Shown here piece by piece: positions 53,369-62,434 of a stretch of 64,000 nucleotides of DNA (positions are counted from its first letter, which is position 1; every line of letters starts with the position of its first letter). The notes under the pieces were generated by a model. It ran no database searches, was not told where the DNA came from, and saw nothing but the letters and a program-made list of their open reading frames with translations. The stretch lies in contig NZ_CP152342.1 in the NCBI RefSeq assembly GCF_045291395.1, forward strand, positions 1,798,001 through 1,862,000. The letters run 5' to 3'. A program made the position numbers and the translations under genes. Origin of the DNA: MR-S7 sp000400995 (GTDB lineage: Bacteria; Pseudomonadota; Gammaproteobacteria; Burkholderiales; Burkholderiaceae_C).

Positions 53369-54322
53369 GTGCTGTCTTCCGTTCTGCTGCCCCTGGTTCC
53401 CGTCATCCTGTGCATCGGCCTGGGCTTCGTCACCGCCCGCGTGGGGTGGGTGCGGGCCTCGGCCATCCCCGATCTGTCGAACCTCGTGTTCCTGGTGCTC
53501 ACGCCGGCGCTGCTGTTCCGCACCATGGGCCAGGTGCGCCTGCAGGAGCTGGACTTCCAGCCCGTGGCGCTGTACTTCGGGGCGGTGGCATTGCTGTTCG
53601 CGCTCACGCTGGCCTTCACCCGCTTTTCCACGCGGGCGGCGGCGCGCGCGCTGGCGCACACCTTCGGCAACCTGGTAATGATCGGCGTGCCGCTGGTGGG
53701 CCTGGTCTACGGGCCGCAGGGCCTGGTGACGCTGTTCACGCTGGTGTCGCTGCACTCGCTGGTGCTGCTCACGGCCGCCACGCTGGTGTTCGAGCTGGCC
53801 GAGGCGCGCGAGCTGCAGCGCTCGGGCCAGGCGGAGCCCCGGCCCATGGCCCACACCGTGTGGCAGGCCGTGCGCAACAGCATCATCCACCCGGTGCCGC
53901 TGCCCATCCTGGCCGGCCTGCTGTATGCGCAGACGGGCTGGACGCTGCCGCAGGCGCTGGACAAGCCCCTGCAGGTGGTCGGCTCCGCGCTGGGGCCCAT
54001 GGCGCTGCTGCTGGTGGGCATCGCCCTGGCGCACACGCGCATCGGCGCGCACTGGCGCGACGCGGTGCGCATCGCCGCCGTGAAGAACCTCGCGCTGCCG
54101 GTGGTGCTGGGCCTGATGGCCTGGGCGCTAGGCCTGTCGGGGCCCGCCATCGCGGTGATGTTCACCGCCGCCGCCATGCCCGTGGGCGCCAACGTGCTGC
54201 TGTTCACCCAGCGCTACCGCGTGATGCAGGACGAGGTGTCTTCCTCCATCGCCATCTCCGCCGCGCTGGCGCTCGTCACGCTGCCGGCGGCGCTGCTGCT
54301 CGCGCAGGGGTTCATGCGCTGA
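53369..54322 (+). CDS. AEC (auxin efflux carrier)-family transporter
   Basis: 317 residues from GTG 53369 (ATG 53318 would add 17 residues without membrane character). Ten hydrophobic helices in two bundles of five: SVLLPLVPVILCIGLGFVTA, FLVLTPALLFRTMG, HTFGNLVMIGVPLVGLVYGP, and the second half PVPLPILAGLLYAQTG, KNLALPVVLGLMAWALGLSG, MFTAAAMPVGANVLLFTQRY. AEC members export or take up small organic anions such as malonate or malate; the substrate is unknown. Converges with pdxH with no gap. Confidence 0.9.
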   Translation: MLSSVLLPLVPVILCIGLGFVTARVGWVRASAIPDLSNLVFLVLTPALLFRTMGQVRLQELDFQPVALYFGAVALLFALTLAFTRFSTRAAARALAHTFGNLVMIGVPLVGLVYGPQGLVTLFTLVSLHSLVLLTAATLVFELAEARELQRSGQAEPRPMAHTVWQAVRNSIIHPVPLPILAGLLYAQTGWTLPQALDKPLQVVGSALGPMALLLVGIALAHTRIGAHWRDAVRIAAVKNLALPVVLGLMAWALGLSGPAIAVMFTAAAMPVGANVLLFTQRYRVMQDEVSSSIAISAALALVTLPAALLLAQGFMR

Positions 54323-54972
54323 TCAGGGCGCCAGGCGTTCGCGCACCCAGGCGCCGCCTTCCTGCCGGTAGCGCAGCCGGTCGTGCAGGCGGCTCTTGCG
54401 GCCCTGCCAGAACTCCCACTGGCCGGGCTGGAGGCGAAAGCCGCCCCAGTGCGGCGGGCGGGGGGCTTGAGCAGGAACTGCGCGCCGTACTTGGCCGCGT
54501 TGGCTACCAGCACGCCGCGGCCGCTGATCACCTGGCTCTGCGGGCTGGCCCAGGCGCCGATGCGCGAGTCGAGCGGGCGGCTGTCGAAATAGGCGTCGCT
54601 CTCCGCGTCGCTCACCTTTTCCACCACGCCTTCGATGCGCACCACGCGCTCTAGCTCCACCCAATGGAACTGCAGCGCCGCATAGGGGTTGCCTGCGAGC
54701 TGGCGGCCCTTGCGGCTGTCGTAGTTGGTGAACCAGACGATGCCGCGCTCGTCGTAGCCCTTGACGAGCACGATGCGCGTGCTCGGCCGCAGGTCGCTGC
54801 CCACGGTGGCCAGGGTCATGGCGTTGGGCTCGGGCACCTGGGCGGCCAGGGCTTCCTGCAGCCACTGGTCGAACTGGCGCAGCGGGTCGGCGTGGGAGGC
54901 GTCTTCGCCGAGCTCGGCACGCTCGTAGCTCTTGCGCAGATCGGCGATGGAGGAGGAGAGGGGGCTGCTCAT
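54323..54972 (-). pseudogene. pdxH: PdxH, pyridoxamine 5'-phosphate oxidase, apparent frameshift in a C6 run
   Basis: From ATG 54972 the PdxH sequence is normal (PNAMTLATVGSDLRPSTRIV, VLVKGYDERGIVWFTNYDSR, LDSRIGAWASPQSQVISGRG) up to AKYGAQFLLKPP. There the CCCCCC run near 54461-54466 lacks one C; with seven the frame continues RPPHWGGFRLQPGQWEFWQG, then RKSRLHDRLRYRQEGG to the stop at 54323. As given, the frame runs on to 54214 with junk, and the FMN- and substrate-site C-terminus is lost. PdxH makes pyridoxal phosphate and is often needed, so a sequencing slip in the homopolymer is quite possible. Confidence 0.85.
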
Positions 54973-55009
54973 GCGGGCGATTGTGCCCGCATGGGCAGCG
55001 AGGGCGGTT

Positions 55010-55170
55010 AGAACGTGTGAATGAATCCGGCGTGGCCGAGCAGCGCGTCAAAACGCGGCTGCACTAGGCGCAAAGCGCAGCCATAGCGCGGGCTATGGCG
55101 AGCATTTGCAACGACGGGCAGGCGTGTTTTGGCGTGATGAGCGGGCATGGCGGATTCGTTCACACGTTCT
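55010..55170. repeat. 161-bp imperfect palindromic element (MITE-like)
   Basis: Outer arms AGAACGTGTGAA[TC]GAATCCG at both ends in inverted orientation, inner arms GCCATAGC..GCTATGGC at the centre, with partial pairing throughout. It encodes no protein. Its right end meets the sodC stop codon. Confidence 0.8.
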
Positions 55171-55697
55171 CAGCGCGCCGTGATCACGGCGCACGCCAGG
55201 CGCGCGCCGGCGTTGCCCGTGGGTTGGGTGACGTAGTCGTCCGGCGCGGCGTGCACGATCAGCCCGCGCCCGACGATGTTGGTGGCGCCGGAGCCCACGC
55301 TGATGCTGCGCGACTCGAAGTTGAACGTGGCCACGCCGCTCGCGTCCGCGCGCAGGCTGGGCAGGTCGCCCGTGTGGTGCGTGCCCTGGCCGTGGCGGCC
55401 GTGCGGCGCGCCCGTGGGGTTGAAGTGGCCGCCCGCGCTGTTGCCGTCGCCGCTGGAGCAGTCGCCCTTCTCATGGATGTGGAAGCCGTGCTCGGAGCCC
55501 GGCTTGAGGCCGCTGACCTCGCCGCTCACGCGCACGGCCGCGCCGCTTTGCACGAAGCGCACCGTGCCCTGCGCGGTATTACCCCGCGTGGGTTCGAGCC
55601 GCGCGGTGGCCGAGGGCGCGGAAGCGGTCGATGCGCAGCCCGCGAGCGCGAGGACGGCGGCCGCCGCGGCGGCAGTGGGGAAGGGGCGAAGGAACAT
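55170..55697 (-). CDS. sodC: Cu/Zn superoxide dismutase, lipoprotein type
   Basis: 175 residues from ATG 55697. Lipobox LAGC (residue 20), then metal-ligand motifs HGFHIHEKGDC, GGHFNPTGAPHG, HHTGDLPSL and a late IVHAAPDDY with the last copper histidine, plus disulfide cysteine ACAV. It removes superoxide in the periplasm. Gene spacing to the upstream ChaC-like gene is 31 bp, so likely an operon. The stop codon touches the 161-bp palindrome. Confidence 0.95.
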   Translation of the reverse strand: MFLRPFPTAAAAAAVLALAGCASTASAPSATARLEPTRGNTAQGTVRFVQSGAAVRVSGEVSGLKPGSEHGFHIHEKGDCSSGDGNSAGGHFNPTGAPHGRHGQGTHHTGDLPSLRADASGVATFNFESRSISVGSGATNIVGRGLIVHAAPDDYVTQPTGNAGARLACAVITAR

Positions 55698-55728
55698 GCG
55701 GCTCTCCTGCTGGTTGAAAGCCGCCAAG

Positions 55729-56334
55729 CTACCCTGGTTCGCGCGCCAGCGCAATCAGACGGGCGAGCGCCCTGTCGCGGATGCCCATGCGCAGCAGCTC
55801 GGCATGGGTGGCCTCGGCATAGTCGCGCGTGGTGCCGTACAGGCCGCTCGCCTGGGCGAAGATGCGACGGTAGTCCTCGTCGGCCAGCACGCCCGTGTGG
55901 CTGGGGCTCTTGGGCGAGAGCGTGAAGGCCAGCGCCGTCACCGTGCCCTGCGGCGTGCGGCAGGGCAGCCAGCGCGGGTCGTACACGCCCAGCACCATCT
56001 CGCGCTGCCAGAGGTTGGTCATGACCTGCGGGGCGTGCGCGCGCTCCACGCGGAAGGCCGTGCCCCGGCAGCTGCCGCCGGGCAGCATGCCGAAGACCAG
56101 GCCCGGGCACTCAGGCGTGCCGCGGTTCACGCGGCTCCACATCTTGAGCGCGCGGTGCCAGCCGTGCACCCTGGCGTCGCGCCGCTCGGCATGGTCGAAG
56201 TCGGGCCGCCAGATCAGCGAGCCGTAGCCGAAGATCCACAGGTCGCCCCCCTGGCGCTCCCATTGCGCCAGCGTGTGCTGGAGCATCGGGGCCGGATCAC
56301 GCAGGGGGCCGGGAAGGGCGGCGGGCACGGGCAT
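55729..56334 (-). CDS. ChaC-like gamma-glutamylcyclotransferase
   Basis: 201 residues: the substrate-binding FGYGSLIWRPDFDHAE, LKMWSRVNRGTPECPGLVFG and GSCRGTAFRVE with a conserved acidic residue. ChaC enzymes cleave glutathione to 5-oxoproline and Cys-Gly. Start at ATG 56334 or the later ATG giving MLQHTLAQWERQG. Next to sodC, a plausible oxidative-stress pairing. Confidence 0.9.
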   Translation of the reverse strand: MPVPAALPGPLRDPAPMLQHTLAQWERQGGDLWIFGYGSLIWRPDFDHAERRDARVHGWHRALKMWSRVNRGTPECPGLVFGMLPGGSCRGTAFRVERAHAPQVMTNLWQREMVLGVYDPRWLPCRTPQGTVTALAFTLSPKSPSHTGVLADEDYRRIFAQASGLYGTTRDYAEATHAELLRMGIRDRALARLIALAREPG

Positions 56335-56396
56335 GGCGAGACTCTACAATCGACGGGTTTTGTCCAACGCACCCATTATTCACGGGAGTCTCCATC

Positions 56397-56924
56397 ATGT
56401 CCTTCAACAGCTCCGACGACGATAGCCAGCAACGCTTCGCACTCGGGTTCCTCTTCGCCCTGATCGCGCTGGTGGTCTCCACCGTCGTGGGCGTGGTCGT
56501 CTACAAGCGCGGCATCGCGCACGCGCCCGTGCAGGCGCCCGCCGCCGCAGTTGCAGCCCCCGCTGCCGCGCCCGGCGTGGTGGTGACCGAGGACGTGGCG
56601 ACCGTGGTGGTGGAAGGCGGCGTGGTCAAGTTCTTCTTCGCCACGGCCAAGGCCGAGCTGGCCCCTGGCGCCAACGAAGCGCTGGCCGATGTGGTCAAGG
56701 GCGTGGCCGAAGGCAAGACGGCCCAGATCTCGGGCTTTCACGACGCCACGGGCGACCTGGCGCTGAACCAGGAGCTGGCCAAGCAGCGCGCCCTGAACGT
56801 GCGCGAAGCGCTCAAGGCCCTGGGCGTGGCCGAGGACAAGGTCGAGCTGAAGAAGCCCGAAGTGACCCAGGCCAGCGGCAGCAACGCCGAGGCCCGCCGC
56901 GTGGAAGTGATCCTGGTGCCCTGA
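56397..56924 (+). CDS. OmpA-like domain membrane protein
   Basis: 175 residues: one membrane helix (FALGFLFALIALVVSTVVGV), an Ala/Pro/Val linker, and an OmpA-like C-terminal domain (KFFFATAKAELAPGANEALA, QISGFHDATGDLALNQELAK, RALNVREALKALGVAEDKVE). The domain would bind peptidoglycan from the inner-membrane side. HDATGD replaces the usual H.D..G pattern fairly faithfully. Followed by a rho-independent terminator. Confidence 0.88.
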   Translation: MSFNSSDDDSQQRFALGFLFALIALVVSTVVGVVVYKRGIAHAPVQAPAAAVAAPAAAPGVVVTEDVATVVVEGGVVKFFFATAKAELAPGANEALADVVKGVAEGKTAQISGFHDATGDLALNQELAKQRALNVREALKALGVAEDKVELKKPEVTQASGSNAEARRVEVILVP

Positions 56925-56944
56925 GGCGCACTTTCCGCTGCAAG

Positions 56945-56971
56945 AAAAGCCCGGCATCGCCGGGCTTTTTT
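56945..56971 (+). terminator. Rho-independent terminator
   Basis: AAAAGCCCGGC-loop-GCCGGGCTTTTTT: an 8-9 bp GC stem followed by six T. It ends the OmpA-like gene. Confidence 0.9.
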
Positions 56972-56978
56972 CATGGAA

Positions 56979-57029
56979 GAAAATGGCCGCTGGCGCTTGC
57001 TGGAAAAGCGCAGGCAGCTATCAAATCAG
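56979..57029 (-). repeat. Dispersed repeat, copy 3
   Basis: Minus strand TTTGATAGCTGCCTGCGCTT.., AAGCGCCAGCGGCCATTTT. It directly follows the mltB-like stop (57033), filling the gap to the terminator. Confidence 0.85.
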
Positions 57030-57032
57030 GAG

Positions 57033-58361
57033 TCATGGCGTCTGCAGCCGCTGCAGCAGCTCCCGCGTGGCGTAGCCGTCGGCCGGCAGGCCCAGGCTCT
57101 GCTGGTAGCGCCGCACGCCCGCGCGCGTGGCGGGGCCGGCCACGCCGTCGGGCGTGCCGGTGTCCATGCCGCGCGCATTGAGCAGCTCCTGCAGCGCCTG
57201 CACCTCGCCGCGCGACAGCGGCTGCAGGTCGCGCGGCCAGGGCGTTTGCAGGCCGGCGCCGCCGTCGATCTGGCGCGCGAGCAGGCCCACGGCCAGCGCG
57301 TAGTTCACCGAGTTGTTGTAGCGCAGCAGCGCGCGGAAGTTGGGGCCGACGAGCACCGCCGGGCCGTGCGCGCCCGCGGGTGTGAGGACGCTGGCGCCCT
57401 GCAACGCGGGCAGCGGGCCGCCGTCCACGCCGCGCACGCCCTCGGCAGCCCAGGCCGCGCCGTCCTGGCGCACCGTGAGTTCGGCGCGTGCGTAGTCGAA
57501 GCCGGGCGGCAGCAGCACCTCCACGCCCCAGGGCTCGCCCCCATCTTCCCCCTTGCGCCAGCCCGAATGCCGGAGGAAATTGGCCGTGGACGCGGCCACG
57601 TCGGGCACGCTGCCCCAGATGTCGCGGCGGCCGTCGCCGTCGGCATCCACGGCGTGGGCCAGGAACACCGAGGGCAGGAACTGCGTGTGGCCCATGGCGC
57701 CGGCCCAGGAGCCGATCATGGCGTCCGCCGCGATGTCGCCCTGGTCGACGATGCGCAGCGCGGCCAGCAGCTCGCCGCGCGCCCAGTCGCGGCGGCGGCC
57801 GTCGTAGGCCAGCGTGGCGAGCGCATCCACGGTGCGGAAACTCCCGAAGTTGCGGCCATAGTTGCTCTCCATGCCCCAGATGGCCGTGATGACGCTGGCG
57901 GGCACGCCGTGCTGCTTTGCGGCGGCGTCGAGCGCGGCGGCGTGGGCGCGCAGCTGCTCGCGGCCCTGGGCCACGCGCTGGGGCGAGACGGCGCTGTCCA
58001 GATACGCCCAGGGCGGGCGGGTGAATTCGGGCTGGGCGCGGTCCAGTTCCACCACGCGCGGCTGCCACTGGGCGTGGCCCAGCGTGGCCTCCAGCGTCTG
58101 CGGGCGGATGCCGGCCGCCAGCGCCTCCTGCGCGAAGGCCTGGACCCAGGCGTGGAAGCCGGCAAGCGTCGCGGCCAGGCCGCTGGCGGCGGGCGCCTGC
58201 GGCGCTGGCGGCGGAGCGGGCACGGGCGCCGGTACGGGCGCAGCCGCCACCGGCGGCAGTGTGGAAGGCAGGGGGACGGGAGCAGGGGGCGGGGCCGGCG
58301 GCGTGGCACAGCCCGTGAGGACCGCCAGGCTCACGGCGGTGGGCAAAAGCAGAGAACGCAT
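57033..58361 (-). CDS. MltB-like lytic murein transglycosylase with peptidoglycan-binding domain
   Basis: 442 residues from ATG 58361 (58370 or 58388 also possible). A lipobox LTGC, a Pro/Ala linker, the MltB-type catalytic domain (VITAIWGMESNYGRNFGSFR with the catalytic Glu, FLPSVFLAHAVDADGDGRRD, GSVPDVAASTANFLRHSGW), and a C-terminal PG_binding_1 domain (VQALQELLNARGMDTGTPDG). Cleaves peptidoglycan in the periplasm. Divergent from exonuclease I. Confidence 0.93.
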   Translation of the reverse strand: MRSLLLPTAVSLAVLTGCATPPAPPPAPVPLPSTLPPVAAAPVPAPVPAPPPAPQAPAASGLAATLAGFHAWVQAFAQEALAAGIRPQTLEATLGHAQWQPRVVELDRAQPEFTRPPWAYLDSAVSPQRVAQGREQLRAHAAALDAAAKQHGVPASVITAIWGMESNYGRNFGSFRTVDALATLAYDGRRRDWARGELLAALRIVDQGDIAADAMIGSWAGAMGHTQFLPSVFLAHAVDADGDGRRDIWGSVPDVAASTANFLRHSGWRKGEDGGEPWGVEVLLPPGFDYARAELTVRQDGAAWAAEGVRGVDGGPLPALQGASVLTPAGAHGPAVLVGPNFRALLRYNNSVNYALAVGLLARQIDGGAGLQTPWPRDLQPLSRGEVQALQELLNARGMDTGTPDGVAGPATRAGVRRYQQSLGLPADGYATRELLQRLQTP

Positions 58362-58432
58362 GGCGCCCATTGTGACGGCGCGGGCCATGCATACTCGGGC
58401 TTGGCTTTGTTTCCGGCTGCAACCGTTCCCTC

Positions 58433-59893
58433 ATGCACACCTTCCTCTGGCACGACTACGAAACCTTCGGCGCCGACACGCGCCGCGACCGTCCCGCGCA
58501 GTTCGCCGCCATCCGCACCGATGCCGACCTGAACGAGATCGGCCAGCCGCTGATGTTCTACTGCCAGCCCGCACCCGACTACCTGCCCAGCCCCGAGGCC
58601 TGCCTGATCACCGGCATCACGCCGCAGCTCTGCCTGGAAAAGGGCGTGCCCGAGCACCAGTTCGCCGCCCGCATCGAGGCCGAGCTGGCCTGGCCCGGCA
58701 CCATCGGCGTGGGCTACAACACCATCCGCTTCGACGACGAGATCACGCGCTTCATGTTCTGGCGCAACCTCATCGATCCCTACGCGCGCGAGTGGCAGAA
58801 CCAGTGCGGCCGCTGGGACCTGCTCGACGTGGTGCGCATGACCTACGCGCTGCGCCCGGACGGCATCGAATGGCCGCGGCACCAGAGCGGCGAGATGAGC
58901 GGCAAGCCCAGTTTCAAGCTCGAACACCTCACCCAAGCCAACGGCATCGCGCACGAGGCGGCGCACGACGCGCTCTCGGACGTGCGCGCCACCATCGCCC
59001 TGGCGCGGCTGATCCGCGACAAGCAGCCGCGCCTGTTCGACTTCGCGCTCTCGCTGCACAAGAAGGACCGCGTGGCCGCCGAGCTGCGCCTGCCCGCATC
59101 GCAGCAGACGGCGCGGCCCTTCCTGCACATCTCGGGCATGTTCAGCCCCGAGCGCGGATGCCTCGCCGTGATGTGGCCGCTCGCGAGCCACCCGGTCAAC
59201 AAGAACGAACTGATCGCCTGGGATCTGGCGCACGACCCCTCCGAACTCGCGCGCCTGGATGCCGCCGCCATCCGCCAGCGCCTGTTCACGCGCACGGGCG
59301 ACCTGCCCGAGGGCGTGCAGCGCCTGCCGCTCAAGACCGTGCACCTGAACAAGTCGCCCATGGTCGTGGGCAACGTGAACACGCTCGCGCCCGCGATGGC
59401 CGAGCGCTGGCAGATCGACCTGGCCACCGCCGCGCGCCATGCCGAGGCCGCCCGCGCGCTGTCCGACATGAGCGCTATCTGGGCCGAGGTGTTCCAGCGC
59501 GAGGCCGCAGGCCCGGTGGACGTGGACCAGGACCTGTACGGCGGCTTCGTCGGCAACGAGGACCGCCGCCGCCTCGCGCGCCTGCGCGCGCTGCCGCCCG
59601 AGGAGCTGGCGCGCGAGCGCCCCGGCTTCGACGACGAGCGCCTGGGCGAGCTGCTGTGGCGCTATCGTGCGCGCAACTTTCCTGAGACCCTCACGCCCGA
59701 GGAGCACGAGCGCTGGGAGGAGCACCGTGCCGCCGTGCTCATGGAAGGCGAGGGCGGCGGCCTCACGTTCGACGCGCTGTTCGAGCGCCTGGACACGCTG
59801 GGCGAGCAGGCCGACGAACGCGCGAACGAGCGGGACCAGGCCATCCTGGGCGCCATCTATGACTACGCCGAAAGCATCGCCCCCGGCATGTGA
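58433..59893 (+). CDS. sbcB: Exodeoxyribonuclease I
   Basis: 486 residues. DEDDh exonuclease: WHDYETFGADTRRDRPAQFA (acidic D and E), VGYNTIRFDDEITRFMFWRN, HEAAHDALSDVRATIALARL; then the SH3-like and helical C-terminal domains (YGGFVGNEDRRRLARLRALP). Degrades single-stranded DNA 3' to 5'. Its last 35 bases overlap the sirtuin start. Confidence 0.95.
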   Translation: MHTFLWHDYETFGADTRRDRPAQFAAIRTDADLNEIGQPLMFYCQPAPDYLPSPEACLITGITPQLCLEKGVPEHQFAARIEAELAWPGTIGVGYNTIRFDDEITRFMFWRNLIDPYAREWQNQCGRWDLLDVVRMTYALRPDGIEWPRHQSGEMSGKPSFKLEHLTQANGIAHEAAHDALSDVRATIALARLIRDKQPRLFDFALSLHKKDRVAAELRLPASQQTARPFLHISGMFSPERGCLAVMWPLASHPVNKNELIAWDLAHDPSELARLDAAAIRQRLFTRTGDLPEGVQRLPLKTVHLNKSPMVVGNVNTLAPAMAERWQIDLATAARHAEAARALSDMSAIWAEVFQREAAGPVDVDQDLYGGFVGNEDRRRLARLRALPPEELARERPGFDDERLGELLWRYRARNFPETLTPEEHERWEEHRAAVLMEGEGGGLTFDALFERLDTLGEQADERANERDQAILGAIYDYAESIAPGM

Positions 59894-60725
59894 CGCGGGC
59901 GCGCTGATCGACTGGGCGCGGCGCCACCCGCGCCTGTTCGTCATCACCGGCGCGGGCTGCAGCACCGAGGCGGGCATTCCCGACTACCGCGACGAGAACG
60001 GCGACTGGAAGCGTCCGCAGCCCGTCACCTACCAGGCGTTCATGGGCGAGGAGGCCACGCGCCGCCGCTACTGGGCGCGCAGCCTCGTGGGCTGGCCCGT
60101 CATGGGCAACGCCCGCCCCGGCGCCGCGCACCGCGCGCTGGTGCAACTGGAGCGCGCGGGCCGCATCGCGCTGCTGCTCACGCAGAACGTGGACGGCCTG
60201 CACCACGCGGCGGGCAGCCAGCGTGTGATCGACCTGCACGGGCGCATCGACACCGTGCGCTGCATGGCCTGCGAGGCGCGCATGCCCCGCGCCGAACTGC
60301 AAGCCGAGCTGCTGCGCCGCAACCCCGCCTGGGCGGCATTGCAGGCCAGCGCCGCACCCGACGGCGATGCCGACCTGGAGGGGCGTGACTTCTCCCGCTT
60401 CGACGTGCCGCCATGCCCGCGCTGCGGCACCGGCCTGCTCAAGCCCGACGTGGTGTTCTTCGGCGAGGCCGTGCCGCGCGAGCGCGTGGAGGCGGCCCAC
60501 GCCGCCCTGGCGCGCGCCGATGCGGTGCTGATCGCGGGCTCGTCGCTCATGGTGTATTCGGGCTTCCGCTTCGTGCAGGCGGCGGCCGAACGCGGCCTGC
60601 CGGTGGCGGCCGTCAACCGCGGGCGCACGCGTGCCGACGGGCTGCTGGCGTTCAAGCTGGAGGCGGACGTGGGCCTGGCGCTGGAAGCGCTGGCGCTCGA
60701 TTGCTCTGCTTTTGAGAGCTGCTAG
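59859..60725 (+). CDS. SIR2-family NAD-dependent protein deacylase
   Basis: 288 residues from ATG 59859, inside sbcB. NAD fold ITGAGCSTEAGIPDYRDENG, TQNVDGLHHAAGS, catalytic His in DLHGRIDTVRC, zinc ligands CMAC and CPRC, GTGLLKPDVVFFGEAVP, IAGSSLMVYSGFRF. Probably deacetylates proteins such as acetyl-CoA synthetase. The last residues CSAFESC are encoded by dispersed repeat copy 4. Confidence 0.93.
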   Translation: MTTPKASPPACDAGALIDWARRHPRLFVITGAGCSTEAGIPDYRDENGDWKRPQPVTYQAFMGEEATRRRYWARSLVGWPVMGNARPGAAHRALVQLERAGRIALLLTQNVDGLHHAAGSQRVIDLHGRIDTVRCMACEARMPRAELQAELLRRNPAWAALQASAAPDGDADLEGRDFSRFDVPPCPRCGTGLLKPDVVFFGEAVPRERVEAAHAALARADAVLIAGSSLMVYSGFRFVQAAAERGLPVAAVNRGRTRADGLLAFKLEADVGLALEALALDCSAFESC

Positions 60726-60762
60726 CGCTTGCTGGATAAGCGCTAGGGGCCTTTTTCATTCA
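60708..60762 (+). repeat. Dispersed repeat, copy 4, overlapping two gene ends
   Basis: GAGAGCTGCTAGCGCTTG.., AAGCGCTAGGGGCC, TTTTTCATT. It supplies the stop codons and final residues of the sirtuin and of the convergent Na/Pi transporter, and may act as a two-way terminator. Confidence 0.85.
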
Positions 60763-62428
60763 AATTCCTGGAGAGCGATTCCACCAGCGGCGGCAGCGCC
60801 GCCAGGCGCGCGGCGGCCTTGTGCCCTTGCTCCACGGCGCGGCGCAGGTCGCCGAGCTGGCCCACCCACCCATGCACGGCGGCCACGTCGAGCGCGCCCT
60901 GTGCTCCCGCGCGCAGCAGGGCGAGCTTGGCATTTTCGTAGGCCGTGTCGAACACGGCGCGCGCGGCGTCGATGGCCGCGGGCGCGGCGCCGGCCTGCGG
61001 GTCGGCCGTCTCGAAGAAGGCCAGCGCCGCTGCGCAGGCCGGCACCAGCGCATCCAGCAGCGGCGGCTCTCCCGTGGGGCGCGGCGCGCGCAGGGCTTGC
61101 AGGCCGACCTGGTGCATCACGCGCGCCAGCGTGTCGTAGTAGGCGGCGATGCGCAGCAGCTCCGGCATCTGCGCGGCCACGTCCGATGGCAATGGCTGGC
61201 GGCCTGCTTCGCCCACGAAGGCGCCCACCTGCTGCTGCAACTGCTCCAGTGTTTGCAATTGGCGCGCCAGCCGCTCCTGGGCCTGCGGCGGGGCGGGCGG
61301 CCAGGGCAGGGCGCAAGGGGCGAGGCGCATCGCGTCCATGCCCAGGCGCATGGCCAGGTGGCCCACGCGCTCCATCTCGCGGCGCAGGGCCTGAAGCGCC
61401 AGGGCGGGCACGGCAGCCACGTTGCGGTCGAGGTAGCGGGGGCGGGCCTCGTCCTCCTCGGCGGAGCGGAAGCGCGCCTGCAGGAAGCGCACCAGCGGCC
61501 CCGACAGCGGCCACATGAGCAGCACGCCCAGCGCATTGAAGGTGGTGTGGAAGATCACGAGCTGCGTCACCGCGTCGCCCCGGCCCGTGAGCCACACGCC
61601 CACGGCGTGGATGGCCGCGAGCAGCGGCGCCAGCAGCGCGAAGGCCGCCACGGCCGCCACCACGTTGAACAGCACGTGCGCCGCCGCCAGGCGCCGCGCG
61701 TTGGGCGTGGCGCGCAGGGCCGCGAGGATGCCGGTGAGCGTGGTGCCTACGTTGGCGCCGATGACGATGGCCGCGCCCGCCTCCACGGGCAGCGAGCCGC
61801 CCGCGACGGCCGTGAGCACGATGGCCAGCGTGGCCGACGAGGCCTGCAGCACCACCGTCATCAGCACGCCGATGAGCACGCCCAGCAGCCGCCCGGGCAG
61901 GTCGGCCGCCAGCGGCGGCAGCGTCTGCGGGCCCAGGCCCGTGAAGCCCTCGCGCAGCAGCTCGATGCCCAGGAACAGCACGCCGAAGCCCGCCACCGCC
62001 TGCCCCAGCGCGCCGCGCCGCGTGGCGCCGCCCGTGAGGTGCAGGGCCATGCCCAGGCCGATGAAGGGCAGGGCGAAGGCGTCCACCTTCACCGCGAAGC
62101 CCAGCCACGCCACTAGCCAGCCCGTGACCGACGAGCCCAGGTTGGAGCCGAACACCACCCACAGCGCCGGCGTGAAGCCCAGCAGCCCCGCGTTGACGAA
62201 GCCGATGGCTGCCACCGTCATCGCCGTGGACGACTGCACCAGCGCGGTGAGCGCCACGCCCGTGGCCAGGCCGTGCAGGGGCGTGCGCGTCCAGGCCGCG
62301 AGCATGCGCTCCAGCGCCTTGCCCGCCGCCAGCTTGAGCCCGCCGGTGAGCATGGTCATGCCCAGCAGGAACAGGCCGATGCCGCCCAGCAGCGTGCCGG
62401 CGGAGACGAGGGGAGTGGCGGAGGTCAA
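60743..62428 (-). CDS. Na/Pi cotransporter-family protein with PhoU-like tail
   Basis: 561 residues. Two Na/Pi repeats with QSS motifs: GVALTALVQSSTAMTVAAIG and VLMTVVLQASSATLAIVLTA; also GANVGTTLTGILAALRATPN. A C-terminal helical PhoU-like domain (ALRREMERVGHLAMRLGMDA) follows. Inner-membrane phosphate uptake or related sodium-coupled transport. Its final residues (NEKGP) come from repeat copy 4. Confidence 0.93.
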   Translation of the reverse strand: MTSATPLVSAGTLLGGIGLFLLGMTMLTGGLKLAAGKALERMLAAWTRTPLHGLATGVALTALVQSSTAMTVAAIGFVNAGLLGFTPALWVVFGSNLGSSVTGWLVAWLGFAVKVDAFALPFIGLGMALHLTGGATRRGALGQAVAGFGVLFLGIELLREGFTGLGPQTLPPLAADLPGRLLGVLIGVLMTVVLQASSATLAIVLTAVAGGSLPVEAGAAIVIGANVGTTLTGILAALRATPNARRLAAAHVLFNVVAAVAAFALLAPLLAAIHAVGVWLTGRGDAVTQLVIFHTTFNALGVLLMWPLSGPLVRFLQARFRSAEEDEARPRYLDRNVAAVPALALQALRREMERVGHLAMRLGMDAMRLAPCALPWPPAPPQAQERLARQLQTLEQLQQQVGAFVGEAGRQPLPSDVAAQMPELLRIAAYYDTLARVMHQVGLQALRAPRPTGEPPLLDALVPACAAALAFFETADPQAGAAPAAIDAARAVFDTAYENAKLALLRAGAQGALDVAAVHGWVGQLGDLRRAVEQGHKAAARLAALPPLVESLSRNLNEKGP

Positions 62429-62434
62429 TGCTTT

